Positions 1 to 5,805 of a DNA stretch of 28,848 bases are shown here, piece after piece. Under the pieces are notes generated by a model. It searched no databases, was not told where the DNA came from, and saw nothing but the letters and a program-made list of their open reading frames with translations. Location: IMG/VR virus record IMGVR_UViG_3300025671_000372, positions 1 to 28,848 of that record; one strand, 5' to 3'. The stretch is from a virus. Numbering within the stretch: position 1 is the first letter of the stretch; every line of letters starts with the position of its first letter. A program made the translations under genes and the position numbers.

Positions 1-415
1 GTCTACTAAGGACTACTAACTACAGCATCTCAACACACTAGGATGCTGGTAGGATTTCCACCTACAACTCTTTGCTTCTAGCACTTGTGATGTAGAACAG
101 AATCGAACTGTTCTTATATACCATATACATCTTAAAAAGCTGATCTTATTTTTGTTCAGGCACTTAATACCTAAACCCTAGGTGACTAACCTAGCTACTC
201 GGAGCGATAGCAGGAACTTCCCCTTGCTACTGTATCGGCAAACCTTTATCTTCTAACGGCACTTGTCCAGGTAATGAAGATAAGTCTCCTTATTCAGGTA
301 CACCTTCAGCTATCAGTGTACCATATCCTAACCCTCCTATATGTAGGAGTGTCTCTATTATAACTGCTGTTAGGAATAGCAGTTAGCCCCGTTGAAGTTA
401 TCGCAGGGGCTTTTA
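1..415 (+). ncRNA. Hairpin-rich non-coding region, candidate structured RNA
   Basis: No reading frame is supported here. Short perfect helices are dense: 23-29/42-48 (7 bp), 49-53/61-65 (7-nt loop), 95-100/108-113 (7-nt loop), 246-253/276-283 (8 bp), 297-303/316-322 (7 bp), 334-339/344-349 (6 bp) and 361-368/378-385 (8 bp), followed by a plus-strand terminator at 386-414. That supports a plus-strand RNA that begins before the window. The class is not recognised. The hairpin at 95-113, read on the minus strand, has a tRNA T-loop (TTCGATT), but no complete tRNA cloverleaf can be folded on either strand. Strand and extent are inference. Confidence 0.35.
386..414 (+). terminator. Intrinsic terminator
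   Basis: GCCCC at 386-390 pairs with GGGGC at 406-410 and is followed by TTTT at 411-414, with further T-rich sequence after it. It ends plus-strand transcription just before the convergent minus-strand gene at 474-740. On the minus strand no T-tract follows the stem. Confidence 0.65.
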
Positions 416-473
416 TATCTTTCTTAGTTTTTTCTGTTGCCAGGAAGATTGCGCTTCCCCGAATCTTATTCAG

Positions 474-740
474 TTAGCCATAGAGAAGAGACTCGGCGTA
501 CGAGTATGCTTCATCATGACTTTCAAAGACCTTTATATGTCTTTCAAAGTCATCACAAAGGCTCGTAGTACTTATCTTCGTCGCATGACCTCCATAATAC
601 ATAGGAGGAATATACAACGTAGTTAAGGTCACTACGCCTTCGGTTCCATCACTCAGTGTCGCTGGAACCTGCTCTTCTACCATGGCAACTATTTCTAATG
701 CCATACAAAGAGATTTGTATTTTTGAGAAATCTGTCTCAT
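474..740 (-). CDS. Small protein of unknown function (88 aa)
   Basis: This 88-residue protein matches no family I know. It is soluble-looking, with a mixed hydrophobic and acidic composition and no membrane segment or signal peptide. The start ATG (complement of 738-740) has a GGAGGTA-like sequence about 14 nt upstream (complement of 755-761), one of the few Shine-Dalgarno-like signals in the window. It is the last gene of a three-gene minus-strand block (2417 to 474) and converges on the plus-strand terminator at 386-414. GC content and codon choice are visibly richer in G and C than in the plus-strand genes. Coding status rests on the open frame, the RBS and the context; function is unknown. 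Confidence 0.55.
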   Translation of the reverse strand: MRQISQKYKSLCMALEIVAMVEEQVPATLSDGTEGVVTLTTLYIPPMYYGGHATKISTTSLCDDFERHIKVFESHDEAYSYAESLLYG

Positions 741-765
741 CAGTACAGGTAGATTACCTCCTGTA

Positions 766-797
766 GACTCCCCGCTACTTACAAGTGTAGCAGGGAG
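766..797. terminator. Hairpin between two minus-strand genes
   Basis: GACTCCC-C-GCTAC pairs with GTAGC-A-GGGAGT(T), giving an 11-bp stem with one mismatch and a short loop. It lies between the stop of the 806-1276 gene and the start of the 474-740 gene. No good T-tract follows on the minus strand, so it may be an attenuator or RNA-stability hairpin rather than a true terminator. Confidence 0.4.
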
Positions 798-805
798 TTT
801 CGACT

Positions 806-1276
806 TTATGGGCGTGTGTTTTCAAGACCCTCCCACCGGGTCATGAAGGCTTGCTCGTCTTCCCCAAACTTGGAGAAGTTCTCTTCGCTGATAGCTTTAT
901 CCCACGCCTTCTCGGCGTTGGATACGTACCTCTTGATGTCGCTGGCAGTTGCCATGACTTTGTAGCTGCTGTCATCAACCAGCGAATATTGACCGCCTTT
1001 CATTTCGCGGTCATAACTTTCAATCCAGCGGATCTTCATAGAACTGTGAGCGTACTCGCAGTATGGGATATAAATTCCCGTCTCAATTTCCTGAGGTAAG
1101 TACTCTGTGTCTTGCAGCGATATAATGTGCGACACCATTTCTGGGTCGTTCTTGTTAATGACTCCGAAGAGCCATTCAATAACGTCAACTCCCTGTTCTG
1201 ACAGCATCATTTTGAAGAATGCTGCTGCCATCTTGATTGTTGTCTTAATCGCTACGAAATTTTCTTGAATCTTCAT
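806..1276 (-). CDS. Protein of unknown function (156 aa)
   Basis: This 156-residue, mainly helical, acidic protein is not recognised. The first 40 residues (MKIQENFVAIKTTIKMAAAF...) form an amphipathic helix rather than a clear membrane span. The C-terminal part is rich in charged residues and Trp. The leader (complement of 1277-1290) is A/T-rich with no Shine-Dalgarno sequence. The gene follows the 231-aa gene after a long hairpin-filled spacer (1277-1721) and precedes the 88-aa gene in the same direction. GC content is moderate and above that of the late plus-strand genes. The plus-strand frame at 851-1099 inside it is a shadow. Function is unknown; I am fairly sure it is a gene because of its length and codon-like composition. 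Confidence 0.6.
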   Translation of the reverse strand: MKIQENFVAIKTTIKMAAAFFKMMLSEQGVDVIEWLFGVINKNDPEMVSHIISLQDTEYLPQEIETGIYIPYCEYAHSSMKIRWIESYDREMKGGQYSLVDDSSYKVMATASDIKRYVSNAEKAWDKAISEENFSKFGEDEQAFMTRWEGLENTRP

Positions 1277-1434
1277 AATTCTTAATTATTTATTGGTTAA
1301 CCACAATACGCGGTTTAGCTACTATGCCCGCCACTCTTTAAGATTATATATGTGTGCATATATTATCTCTCAAGCTTATTTAAGGCTTTTTATACTGGGC
1401 CTAAAGAACATTGACCAGTTTAAATTAGATATAA

Positions 1435-1532
1435 CCCTGTTTTAAGCGTTTCTAAGAAGACTTATTGTAGTATGTGGTATATATGTATATACTGTACTAT
1501 TGAGTCGCTTAGAAGGCCTTATAAAGGCTATA
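1435..1532 (-). repeat. Palindromic intergenic element, copy 1
   Basis: Read on the minus strand, this contains TTCTAAGCGACT, a TA-rich centre with GTATATA, then AAGTCTTCTTAGAA and GCTTAAAAC. The same blocks in the same order and spacing occur on the plus strand at 26118-26231. The two halves form an imperfect inverted repeat (TTCTAAG...CTTAGAA). Both copies lie between co-directional genes in the sense orientation, so an RNA-level role (processing, attenuation) or a protein-binding site is possible. Function is inferred only. Confidence 0.55.
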
Positions 1533-1680
1533 AATGAATATGCTGTGAATTGCATATTCTTTTGTGTATATATTGTAGTGGGTGTTGTTTTGTAACACCC
1601 ATATACACACAATACACTAGTAAACAGTTTATATACACATAGATATGGATATATCCTTATATATATATATGTATATAAAG

Positions 1681-1716
1681 GGGGAATGCCCTAGCCATTA
1701 CAGCTAGGACATCCCC
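1681..1716 (-). terminator. Terminator of the 1722-2417 gene
   Basis: On the minus strand GGGGATGTCCTAGC pairs with GCTAGGGCATTCCCC around the 7-nt loop TGTAATG, beginning 5 nt after the stop codon of the 231-aa gene. It is followed by CTTTATATA rather than a pure T-run. The long stem and its position make it a convincing transcript end for that gene. Confidence 0.65.
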
Positions 1717-1721
1717 AAAGG

Positions 1722-2417
1722 CTACAGCTCGGACGCTGCAGCTTCGGCTTCCGCAACCTGCTCAGGGCTAGCGTTAACCAGGCGGTCGTAACGCGCCTTT
1801 TTAATGTTGAAGTCGAGGAAGACCTCCTCGACCGCAATCTCCGCCTTAGCATCCACGACCATTTCCTTGACCCTTCTCTCTTTTGCCTCCACTTCCCGCT
1901 CCGAAGAGCAGAACAATGTGGAGTGATCGAAGTCCGCCTCTCTGACCGCGTAGGTCTCGGAGGTGGTCAAGAAAAAGAACTCCTGGGACGACTGCCCCGA
2001 AGAGTCGAGAACCCTGGTCAAATCGCCAGGGTCGTTCTTTTGCAAAAGCGCGGGGCCAGTGATGGTAACGGCCTTGTTTTCGCCGTTATCATCCTGGAAT
2101 TGTGAGATTGCTTTTATGATTCCCCCTCGGGGTTGGAAGTTACCCTGAGAATCCCAAGTGCCGAGCTGGACTCGGCATTGGCCCTTCTTTCGGCCAAAGT
2201 AACCCAGAATTCTCCCGGTAAATTCCTGGCTGGATGCGGTAACCTCCCCCATGAACATGGGGGTAACCACATCTGGGTTCAGGATTTTGACCATCTGTTT
2301 CCGGATGGTCGTTGGGTTAGGCAGTGCGGACACCGCCTGTACGTACTCCGCACTCCCTACTTGAACCATCTCGTAGTCGCCTTTCTGTAGCTTCTGGATG
2401 TTTGCTACTTGATTCAT
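1722..2417 (-). CDS. GC-rich protein of unknown function (231 aa)
   Basis: This 231-residue soluble protein is not recognised. Residues 1-90 contain polar beta-like stretches (KILNPDVVTPMFMGEV, FTGRILGYFGRKKGQC) and the middle is Gly- and Asp-rich. The last 70 residues (EREVEAKERRVKEMV... and EQVAEAEAAASEL) are helical and acidic, perhaps a coiled coil. GC is near 50 percent with codons such as CGG, CGC, GCC and CTC, very unlike the AT-rich plus-strand genes, which suggests a different origin or selection for high expression. It has its own terminator (1681-1716). The upstream leader (complement of 2418-2440) is A/T-rich with no Shine-Dalgarno sequence. Frames on the plus strand across this span are shadows. 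Function is unknown. Confidence 0.65.
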   Translation of the reverse strand: MNQVANIQKLQKGDYEMVQVGSAEYVQAVSALPNPTTIRKQMVKILNPDVVTPMFMGEVTASSQEFTGRILGYFGRKKGQCRVQLGTWDSQGNFQPRGGIIKAISQFQDDNGENKAVTITGPALLQKNDPGDLTRVLDSSGQSSQEFFFLTTSETYAVREADFDHSTLFCSSEREVEAKERRVKEMVVDAKAEIAVEEVFLDFNIKKARYDRLVNASPEQVAEAEAAASEL

Positions 2418-2446
2418 AACAATTTGAATTTAAAATTAAAAAATGA

Positions 2447-2483
2447 CCCCACAATTCTTGACAACACCTTAACGCATGTGGGG
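2447..2483. promoter_or_regulatory. Hairpin upstream of the 231-aa gene
   Basis: CCCCACA at 2447-2453 is perfectly complementary to TGTGGGG at 2477-2483, with a 23-nt loop. It lies about 30 nt upstream of the minus-strand start codon, where a leader hairpin or operator would be expected. The role is inferred; I see no promoter match that I trust. Confidence 0.3.
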
Positions 2484-2533
2484 GATGCATTCTGGCTTTT
2501 AGCTAGTGGGGGATATATAATGAGGTGGATCTA

Positions 2534-2645
2534 GAGTTTATGGAAACAGAATTTATGGAAACAGAGTTTATATATACAGAGTTTATAGAAACAGGGTTTA
2601 TGGAAACAGAGTTTATACAAAAAGAGTTTATACATAGAATTTATA
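2534..2645 (+). repeat. 15-bp tandem repeat, seven copies plus a partial
   Basis: The unit GAGTTTATGGAAACA is repeated head to tail at 2534, 2549, 2564, 2579, 2594, 2609 and 2624, with drift in the second half of the unit and a partial eighth copy at 2639-2645. There are no spacers, so it is not a CRISPR array. Since 15 is a multiple of 3, the plus strand stays open and would encode a repeating EFMET/EFIET pentapeptide (in-frame ATG at 2540, TAG near 2666, about 40 aa). Nothing else supports translation. Iteron-like protein binding or a structured transcript are alternatives. Confidence 0.8.
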
Positions 2646-2664
2646 TAATTGACTCATTAGAAGA

Positions 2665-3360
2665 GAATTAGCGTATATATAATAATTTTTTTATTATATT
2701 CGCAATGAAACGGTTTTGCTAGATGTGTTGGCCACCTTTTTGAGATCTAAGTTATTAGTTATGATAATATGATTTGGTTGGAGGTGACTTCCAGCATTGC
2801 GTAAGTAGAATTGATATTAAGAAGCAACTGCCACCTTAAATTCCTAGTCCCCGACAGTTGAGAGAACTGAAAATAAAACAGGTAGTATATGAGGTAGGGA
2901 AGCGCAGTTTGTATGTGTTAGCATACTAATTTATGAATAGTTTTAGTTTCTTTAGCCATAAGAAATACTAGTGGTTATATAGTCTAAAAAGATAGATATA
3001 TAGCAATGATTTACAGAAGGGATATAAAAAATATCCATTAGCTTTTGTAAAGAAAGGTATTAGATAACTATGATTAAACTCCGATAAAGCTGGAGGAAAC
3101 GAAAGCTTGAACCCGTGATTCAAAATATCAATAAAGGTTATAATAATATAACTAAACGTTTCATTTTATTGGATAAGAAAAGGTTGCATCTAAGAATGCG
3201 ACTGGGCGAAGCCTATTTAGTTGTAAGGACATAAGCAGTTATATTATAATTGATATAATTGTTTATTTTTTATCCTTCTGTTTTTTTTAGGTACAACCCC
3301 ATAGAGGTATTTTAATATACTTTAGTAATTAAATAACTATAATATTAAAATACATCAATG
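2665..3360 (+). ncRNA. Candidate large structured non-coding RNA
   Basis: About 700 nt with no credible reading frame but many local helices: 2671-2673/2701-2703 extended through a TATATAATAA/TTATTATAT stem, 2855-2859/2865-2869, 2911-2915/2922-2926, 3020-3025/3031-3036, 3079-3082/3092-3095, 3107-3111/3119-3123, 3137-3142/3147-3152, 3183-3189/3196-3202, 3205-3207/3211-3213 and the 12-bp stem 3307-3318/3342-3353. It runs directly into a strong plus-strand terminator (3361-3428). G/C residues concentrate in the stems and short loops, as in real structured RNAs. Large ornate phage RNAs such as GOLLD and ROOL have similar size and setting, but I cannot match it to either. It is not a group I intron: no P7/P3 core was found. 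Confidence 0.5.
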
Positions 3361-3428
3361 CCCTTACTATATCTTATTGTAAACAATATATATTATTGTA
3401 AGCAAAAGGATGTGGTAAGGGTTTTTTT
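3361..3428 (+). terminator. Strong intrinsic terminator
   Basis: 3361-3373 pairs over 13 bp (two G-U) with 3409-3421, with a secondary TATTGT/ACAATA hairpin inside the loop. TTTTTTT at 3422-3428 follows directly. It ends the candidate ncRNA and separates it from the gene array starting at 3563. Confidence 0.8.
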
Positions 3429-3562
3429 GTTTATATAGGTAATGGAGGGGGGGATATTATTGTTATAATATATTATGGGGGATATATTATTAATAAATAA
3501 TTATATTGTGTTTTGTACTTAAAAGACAGTACAAACAATAACATAAAAATAACAGAAGTAAT
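3429..3562 (+). promoter_or_regulatory. Leader region of the plus-strand gene array, with G-run/AT motifs
   Basis: GGGGGATATTATT (about 3447) and GGGGGATATATTATT (about 3477) resemble GGGGGATATATAAT at about 2509, just before the tandem repeat. A hairpin TTGTAC/GTACAA (3513-3518/3529-3534) precedes an A-rich leader to the first gene. A promoter must lie here, because the terminator at 3428 isolates the array, but I cannot fix -33/-7 boxes with confidence. Confidence 0.35.
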
Positions 3563-4090
3563 ATGATAATAGGATTTAGTGGTAATGAAGGATGTGGTAA
3601 AGATACAGCTAGTAATATGATGTGTAGTATAATAGGTAATAATTGCAAGCACAAGAAGTTTAGTGATATTCCTTCTGCTTTTTACAAAGAGCTAACTGGT
3701 ATAGATTATACTAGTATTGTAGATAGGAGAATGAAGAATAAATTTAGAAGTGATTTTATTACTTATTGTGAAGGAACTAAAAAGCTATTGAATAATCAAG
3801 TATGGGCTAGAGCTTTATTAAAGGATTATACTGATAATATGTCTTGGATTATATCAGATGTTAGATTTATTGAAGAATGTAACTATATTAAGAGATTTGA
3901 TGATACATATATTGTTAGTATAATTAAAGATAAAGAAGATCTTAAGTACTTAAATGATTATCCTTTTGATTATACTATATATAATAATGGTAGCTTGAAT
4001 GACTTATTCTCTTCTGTACAAAAACTATACGATACTATTATTAATAAAAATAAGATTAAATATGAAGAGCAAAAAAGAAAAGAAAAATGA
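3563..4090 (+). CDS. Deoxynucleoside monophosphate kinase
   Basis: It phosphorylates dNMPs to dNDPs using ATP, feeding phage DNA synthesis in the cytoplasm. Evidence is a P-loop at residues 7-15 (GNEGCGKDT), the ISDVRF...EE segment at 97-105 and the ending FDYTIYNNGSLNDL at 135-148. This three-part pattern is typical of the T4 gp1-like phage dNMP kinase family, as is the length of 175 aa. It is the first gene of the plus-strand array, with a long A-rich leader after the terminator at 3428. The basic C-terminal tail (KIKYEEQKRKEK) overlaps the next gene by 29 nt in another frame. Related P-loop kinases with other NMP specificities cannot be excluded. Confidence 0.8.
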   Translation: MIIGFSGNEGCGKDTASNMMCSIIGNNCKHKKFSDIPSAFYKELTGIDYTSIVDRRMKNKFRSDFITYCEGTKKLLNNQVWARALLKDYTDNMSWIISDVRFIEECNYIKRFDDTYIVSIIKDKEDLKYLNDYPFDYTIYNNGSLNDLFSSVQKLYDTIINKNKIKYEEQKRKEK

Positions 4091-4322
4091 TACTAGTGAG
4101 AATAGTATTATTGAAGAGCTAATATCTGAGTTTAACAGTCAGAATAAAAATGAGTATATAATATTTGATGAACATAAGTGTATAGTTGTTCATAAAAGGT
4201 GTGTTGATAATGATACTAATAATATATATATAGGTATGGATTTTGATGATTTAATTAATTATTTAGATAATGGTTATAAGTTATATGACAATAAAGGTAA
4301 TATTATAAATTACGTATTATAG
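4062..4322 (+). CDS. Small acidic protein of unknown function (86 aa)
   Basis: The start at 4062 (MKSKKEKKNDTSENS...) is preferred over the in-frame upstream ATG at 3999, because 3999-4061 lies inside the kinase frame and would encode an unrelated hydrophobic stretch. From 4062 the protein is 86 aa. It has a charged Lys/Asp/Asn-rich N-terminus followed by an apparent small alpha/beta domain (EYIIFDEHKCIVVHKR, IYIGMDFDDLINYLDNGYKLYD). It overlaps the kinase gene by 29 nt and ends 2 nt before the next start, so translation is probably coupled. No family is recognised. Confidence 0.65.
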   Translation: MKSKKEKKNDTSENSIIEELISEFNSQNKNEYIIFDEHKCIVVHKRCVDNDTNNIYIGMDFDDLINYLDNGYKLYDNKGNIINYVL

Positions 4323-4324
4323 TT

Positions 4325-4696
4325 ATGGATAATCTAGTATCTAAAGGTGAAAGAAAAGTTAGAAGTTGTTTGTTCTCAATGGGTATATCCTTTGAGACAG
4401 AAAAAGAATTTGATAATTTGATTAATCCAGATACAAAAGCTAATCTAAGATTTGATTTTTACTTACCAGAATATAATGCTGTAATAGAATATGATGGATC
4501 TCATCATCATACATCTAATAGTAAGTATCATAAAGGATGTAAGAAGTCATTTATAAAGCAGAAGAAAAAAGATTATATAAAGGATAAGTATTGTAAAGAT
4601 AATAAGATATATATGTTGCGATTAGACGGTAGTCATTATAATAAAATTGCAAGTATAATTAAGAAGTTTATTGACAACATTAAAAGTAATAATTAA
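4325..4696 (+). CDS. PD-(D/E)XK endonuclease, homing-endonuclease-like
   Basis: This 123-residue protein resembles compact Vsr/DUF559-type endonucleases common in phages. It has SKGERKVRSCL near the N-terminus (E9), then the core RFDFYLPEYNAVIEYDG (D44, E55, D57) followed by HHH at 60-62, and a C-terminal KKDYIKDKYC...IYMLRLDG segment. D44 and E55-x-D57 fit the metal-binding residues of the fold. Proteins of this kind are often free-standing homing endonucleases that cut intron- or intein-free alleles. Here it could serve the ORF-less intron at 19905-20347 or act only on its own locus; that link is inference. Its start is 2 nt after the previous stop, in the same operon. Confidence 0.72.
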   Translation: MDNLVSKGERKVRSCLFSMGISFETEKEFDNLINPDTKANLRFDFYLPEYNAVIEYDGSHHHTSNSKYHKGCKKSFIKQKKKDYIKDKYCKDNKIYMLRLDGSHYNKIASIIKKFIDNIKSNN

Positions 4697-4774
4697 GCTA
4701 TATAGAGAATAATAGAATTTATTGAAAAAATAAATATATATATTTGTCAATAGTTTATTAAAAAAAAACAAACC

Positions 4775-5311
4775 ATGCCAAAACATACTAAATTACAAGT
4801 AAGATTAAGAAAGGATCATAGATTCTTTAATACGATTATTGAGAATATAGGATCTTTTTCTTTAGATAAGGAAGAAATTGACAACGATAAAGAAAACCAA
4901 ACAGTAACTGCTAGAGTTGATGATACTGTATCTGAATTGGACTTCTATAAATGCTTTCTGCACTTGAGAAGTGGATTAGCTAAAACTGTTTATTCTACTG
5001 ATAAACAAAGGTTGACAGATGTAACTATAGAGTATATGGCTACTATAATGAGTAAGCCTTTGGATTTTACTATGCCATCCAATGCAAAGAATAATGTACA
5101 AATCAATCTAGCTAAGGAGTTAGGCAGAACACCTAAGAGTGCTTATAGTGCAATTAACAGGTTAAAGAAAGCAGGTTATTTAGTTGTTACAGAAGATAAC
5201 TTAATAATGCCTAACAGTGAATTACAAAAATTAAGGATTATAACAAAACAGCATTTAGATAAGCTCAGCAGCTTTCCTTTATGCTATATGATTAATTTTG
5301 TTGTAAAATGA
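4775..5311 (+). CDS. Helix-turn-helix DNA-binding protein
   Basis: This 178-aa protein has a likely winged helix-turn-helix at residues 107-147: INLAKELGRTPKSAYSAINRLKKAGYLVV followed by a short wing. That fits a phage transcription or replication regulator that binds DNA. Residues 1-100 are charged and hold no motif I recognise (FYKCFLHLRSGLAKTVYST may be a dimerisation or second helical domain). It follows a 78-nt A/T-rich gap after the endonuclease gene, which may contain a promoter. Its TGA overlaps the next ATG (ATGA), indicating translational coupling. The target is unknown, but a phage encoding its own stage-specific regulator next to late genes would be ordinary. Confidence 0.6.
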   Translation: MPKHTKLQVRLRKDHRFFNTIIENIGSFSLDKEEIDNDKENQTVTARVDDTVSELDFYKCFLHLRSGLAKTVYSTDKQRLTDVTIEYMATIMSKPLDFTMPSNAKNNVQINLAKELGRTPKSAYSAINRLKKAGYLVVTEDNLIMPNSELQKLRIITKQHLDKLSSFPLCYMINFVVK

Positions 5312-5805
5312 AAGCAAAGCTAGACCCTCTTATAGAGCAAGCAATTCGTAAAGCAGCTGCAAATAATAATGTAAGCTATTCTGTAGCTAGAGAAGTAGTA
5401 ATGCATAATTTTAATTGGTTAAGATCTAGTATAAGTAAGGCAGAATACGCTGCATACATTATGCCCAGATTTGCCAAGTTTGAATATTTTGTAAGACCTA
5501 AGTATAAGGGTATTGACGTTAATGAAGATGATTATCTAACATATGTAAACAATAGAAAGATTAAAGAGAGAAGGATGATAATTGAAGATGTTGATGAAGA
5601 AGAATATGATCCTAGTGTTATTAAAATTATTGATGATATATGTAAAGTCAAACCTTGTGATTTAACGGAATTACAGAAGAATGATGATTTTAAAAAAGCA
5701 TATTGGTGCCACGGTGATGAGCACGGATGGAATAGAAAATATATGCTTATAACTTATGACTTAGATAAATTAGTTGAATTAAAAAATATATTATATAATG
5801 AGTAA
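5308..5805 (+). CDS. Protein of unknown function (165 aa)
   Basis: The ATG overlaps the preceding stop (ATGA at 5308-5311), and its own end overlaps the next start (5798), so it sits in a tightly coupled trio. The N-terminal 60 residues (DPLIEQAIRKAAANNNVSYSVAREVVMHNFNWLRSSISKAEYAAYIMPRFAKFEYF) are helical. They resemble small phage proteins next to DNA-packaging genes, but I cannot name the family. The middle is acidic (IIEDVDEEEYDP) and the C-terminus carries YWCHGDEHGW. There is no membrane span or signal peptide. Function is unknown. Confidence 0.6.
   Translation: MKAKLDPLIEQAIRKAAANNNVSYSVAREVVMHNFNWLRSSISKAEYAAYIMPRFAKFEYFVRPKYKGIDVNEDDYLTYVNNRKIKERRMIIEDVDEEEYDPSVIKIIDDICKVKPCDLTELQKNDDFKKAYWCHGDEHGWNRKYMLITYDLDKLVELKNILYNE

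Larger units (their letters stand above)
1277..1721. other. 445-bp spacer filled with hairpins, no gene
   Basis: No open frame of note. The spacer contains AGATTATATATG/CATATATTATCT around a TGTG loop near 1341-1370, the palindromic element at 1435-1532 (listed separately), and an 8-bp hairpin at 1536-1543/1552-1559 followed by TTTT on the plus strand. A nested stem follows at 1564-1571/1601-1608, enclosing 1580-1586/1594-1600. The last structure is the terminator at 1681-1716. The rest is TA-rich. Confidence 0.55.

Noticed and set aside
88-135. A tRNA gene on the minus strand, suggested by AACAG-TTCGATT-CTGTT and an acceptor-like CTACATC
   Set aside because: The only matching 5' acceptor strand (GATGTA) is 44 nt away, leaving no room for D and anticodon arms, and no cloverleaf could be folded with a more distant 5' strand.
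851-2390. Plus-strand frames opposite the minus-strand genes (851-1099, 1923-2390)
   Set aside because: They are antisense shadows of GC-rich coding sequence, with no leader signals and no family resemblance.
2534-2645. CRISPR array
   Set aside because: The repeats are 15 bp with no spacers between them, and no cas genes are present.
2665-3300. A second group I or a group II intron
   Set aside because: No P7/P3/P8 set, no domain V-like hairpin, and no exons of a split gene on either side.
3999-4061. Upstream start for the gene ending at 4322
   Set aside because: This part lies wholly inside the kinase coding region and encodes an unrelated hydrophobic stretch; the ATG at 4062 gives a normal overlap and a typical Lys-rich start.
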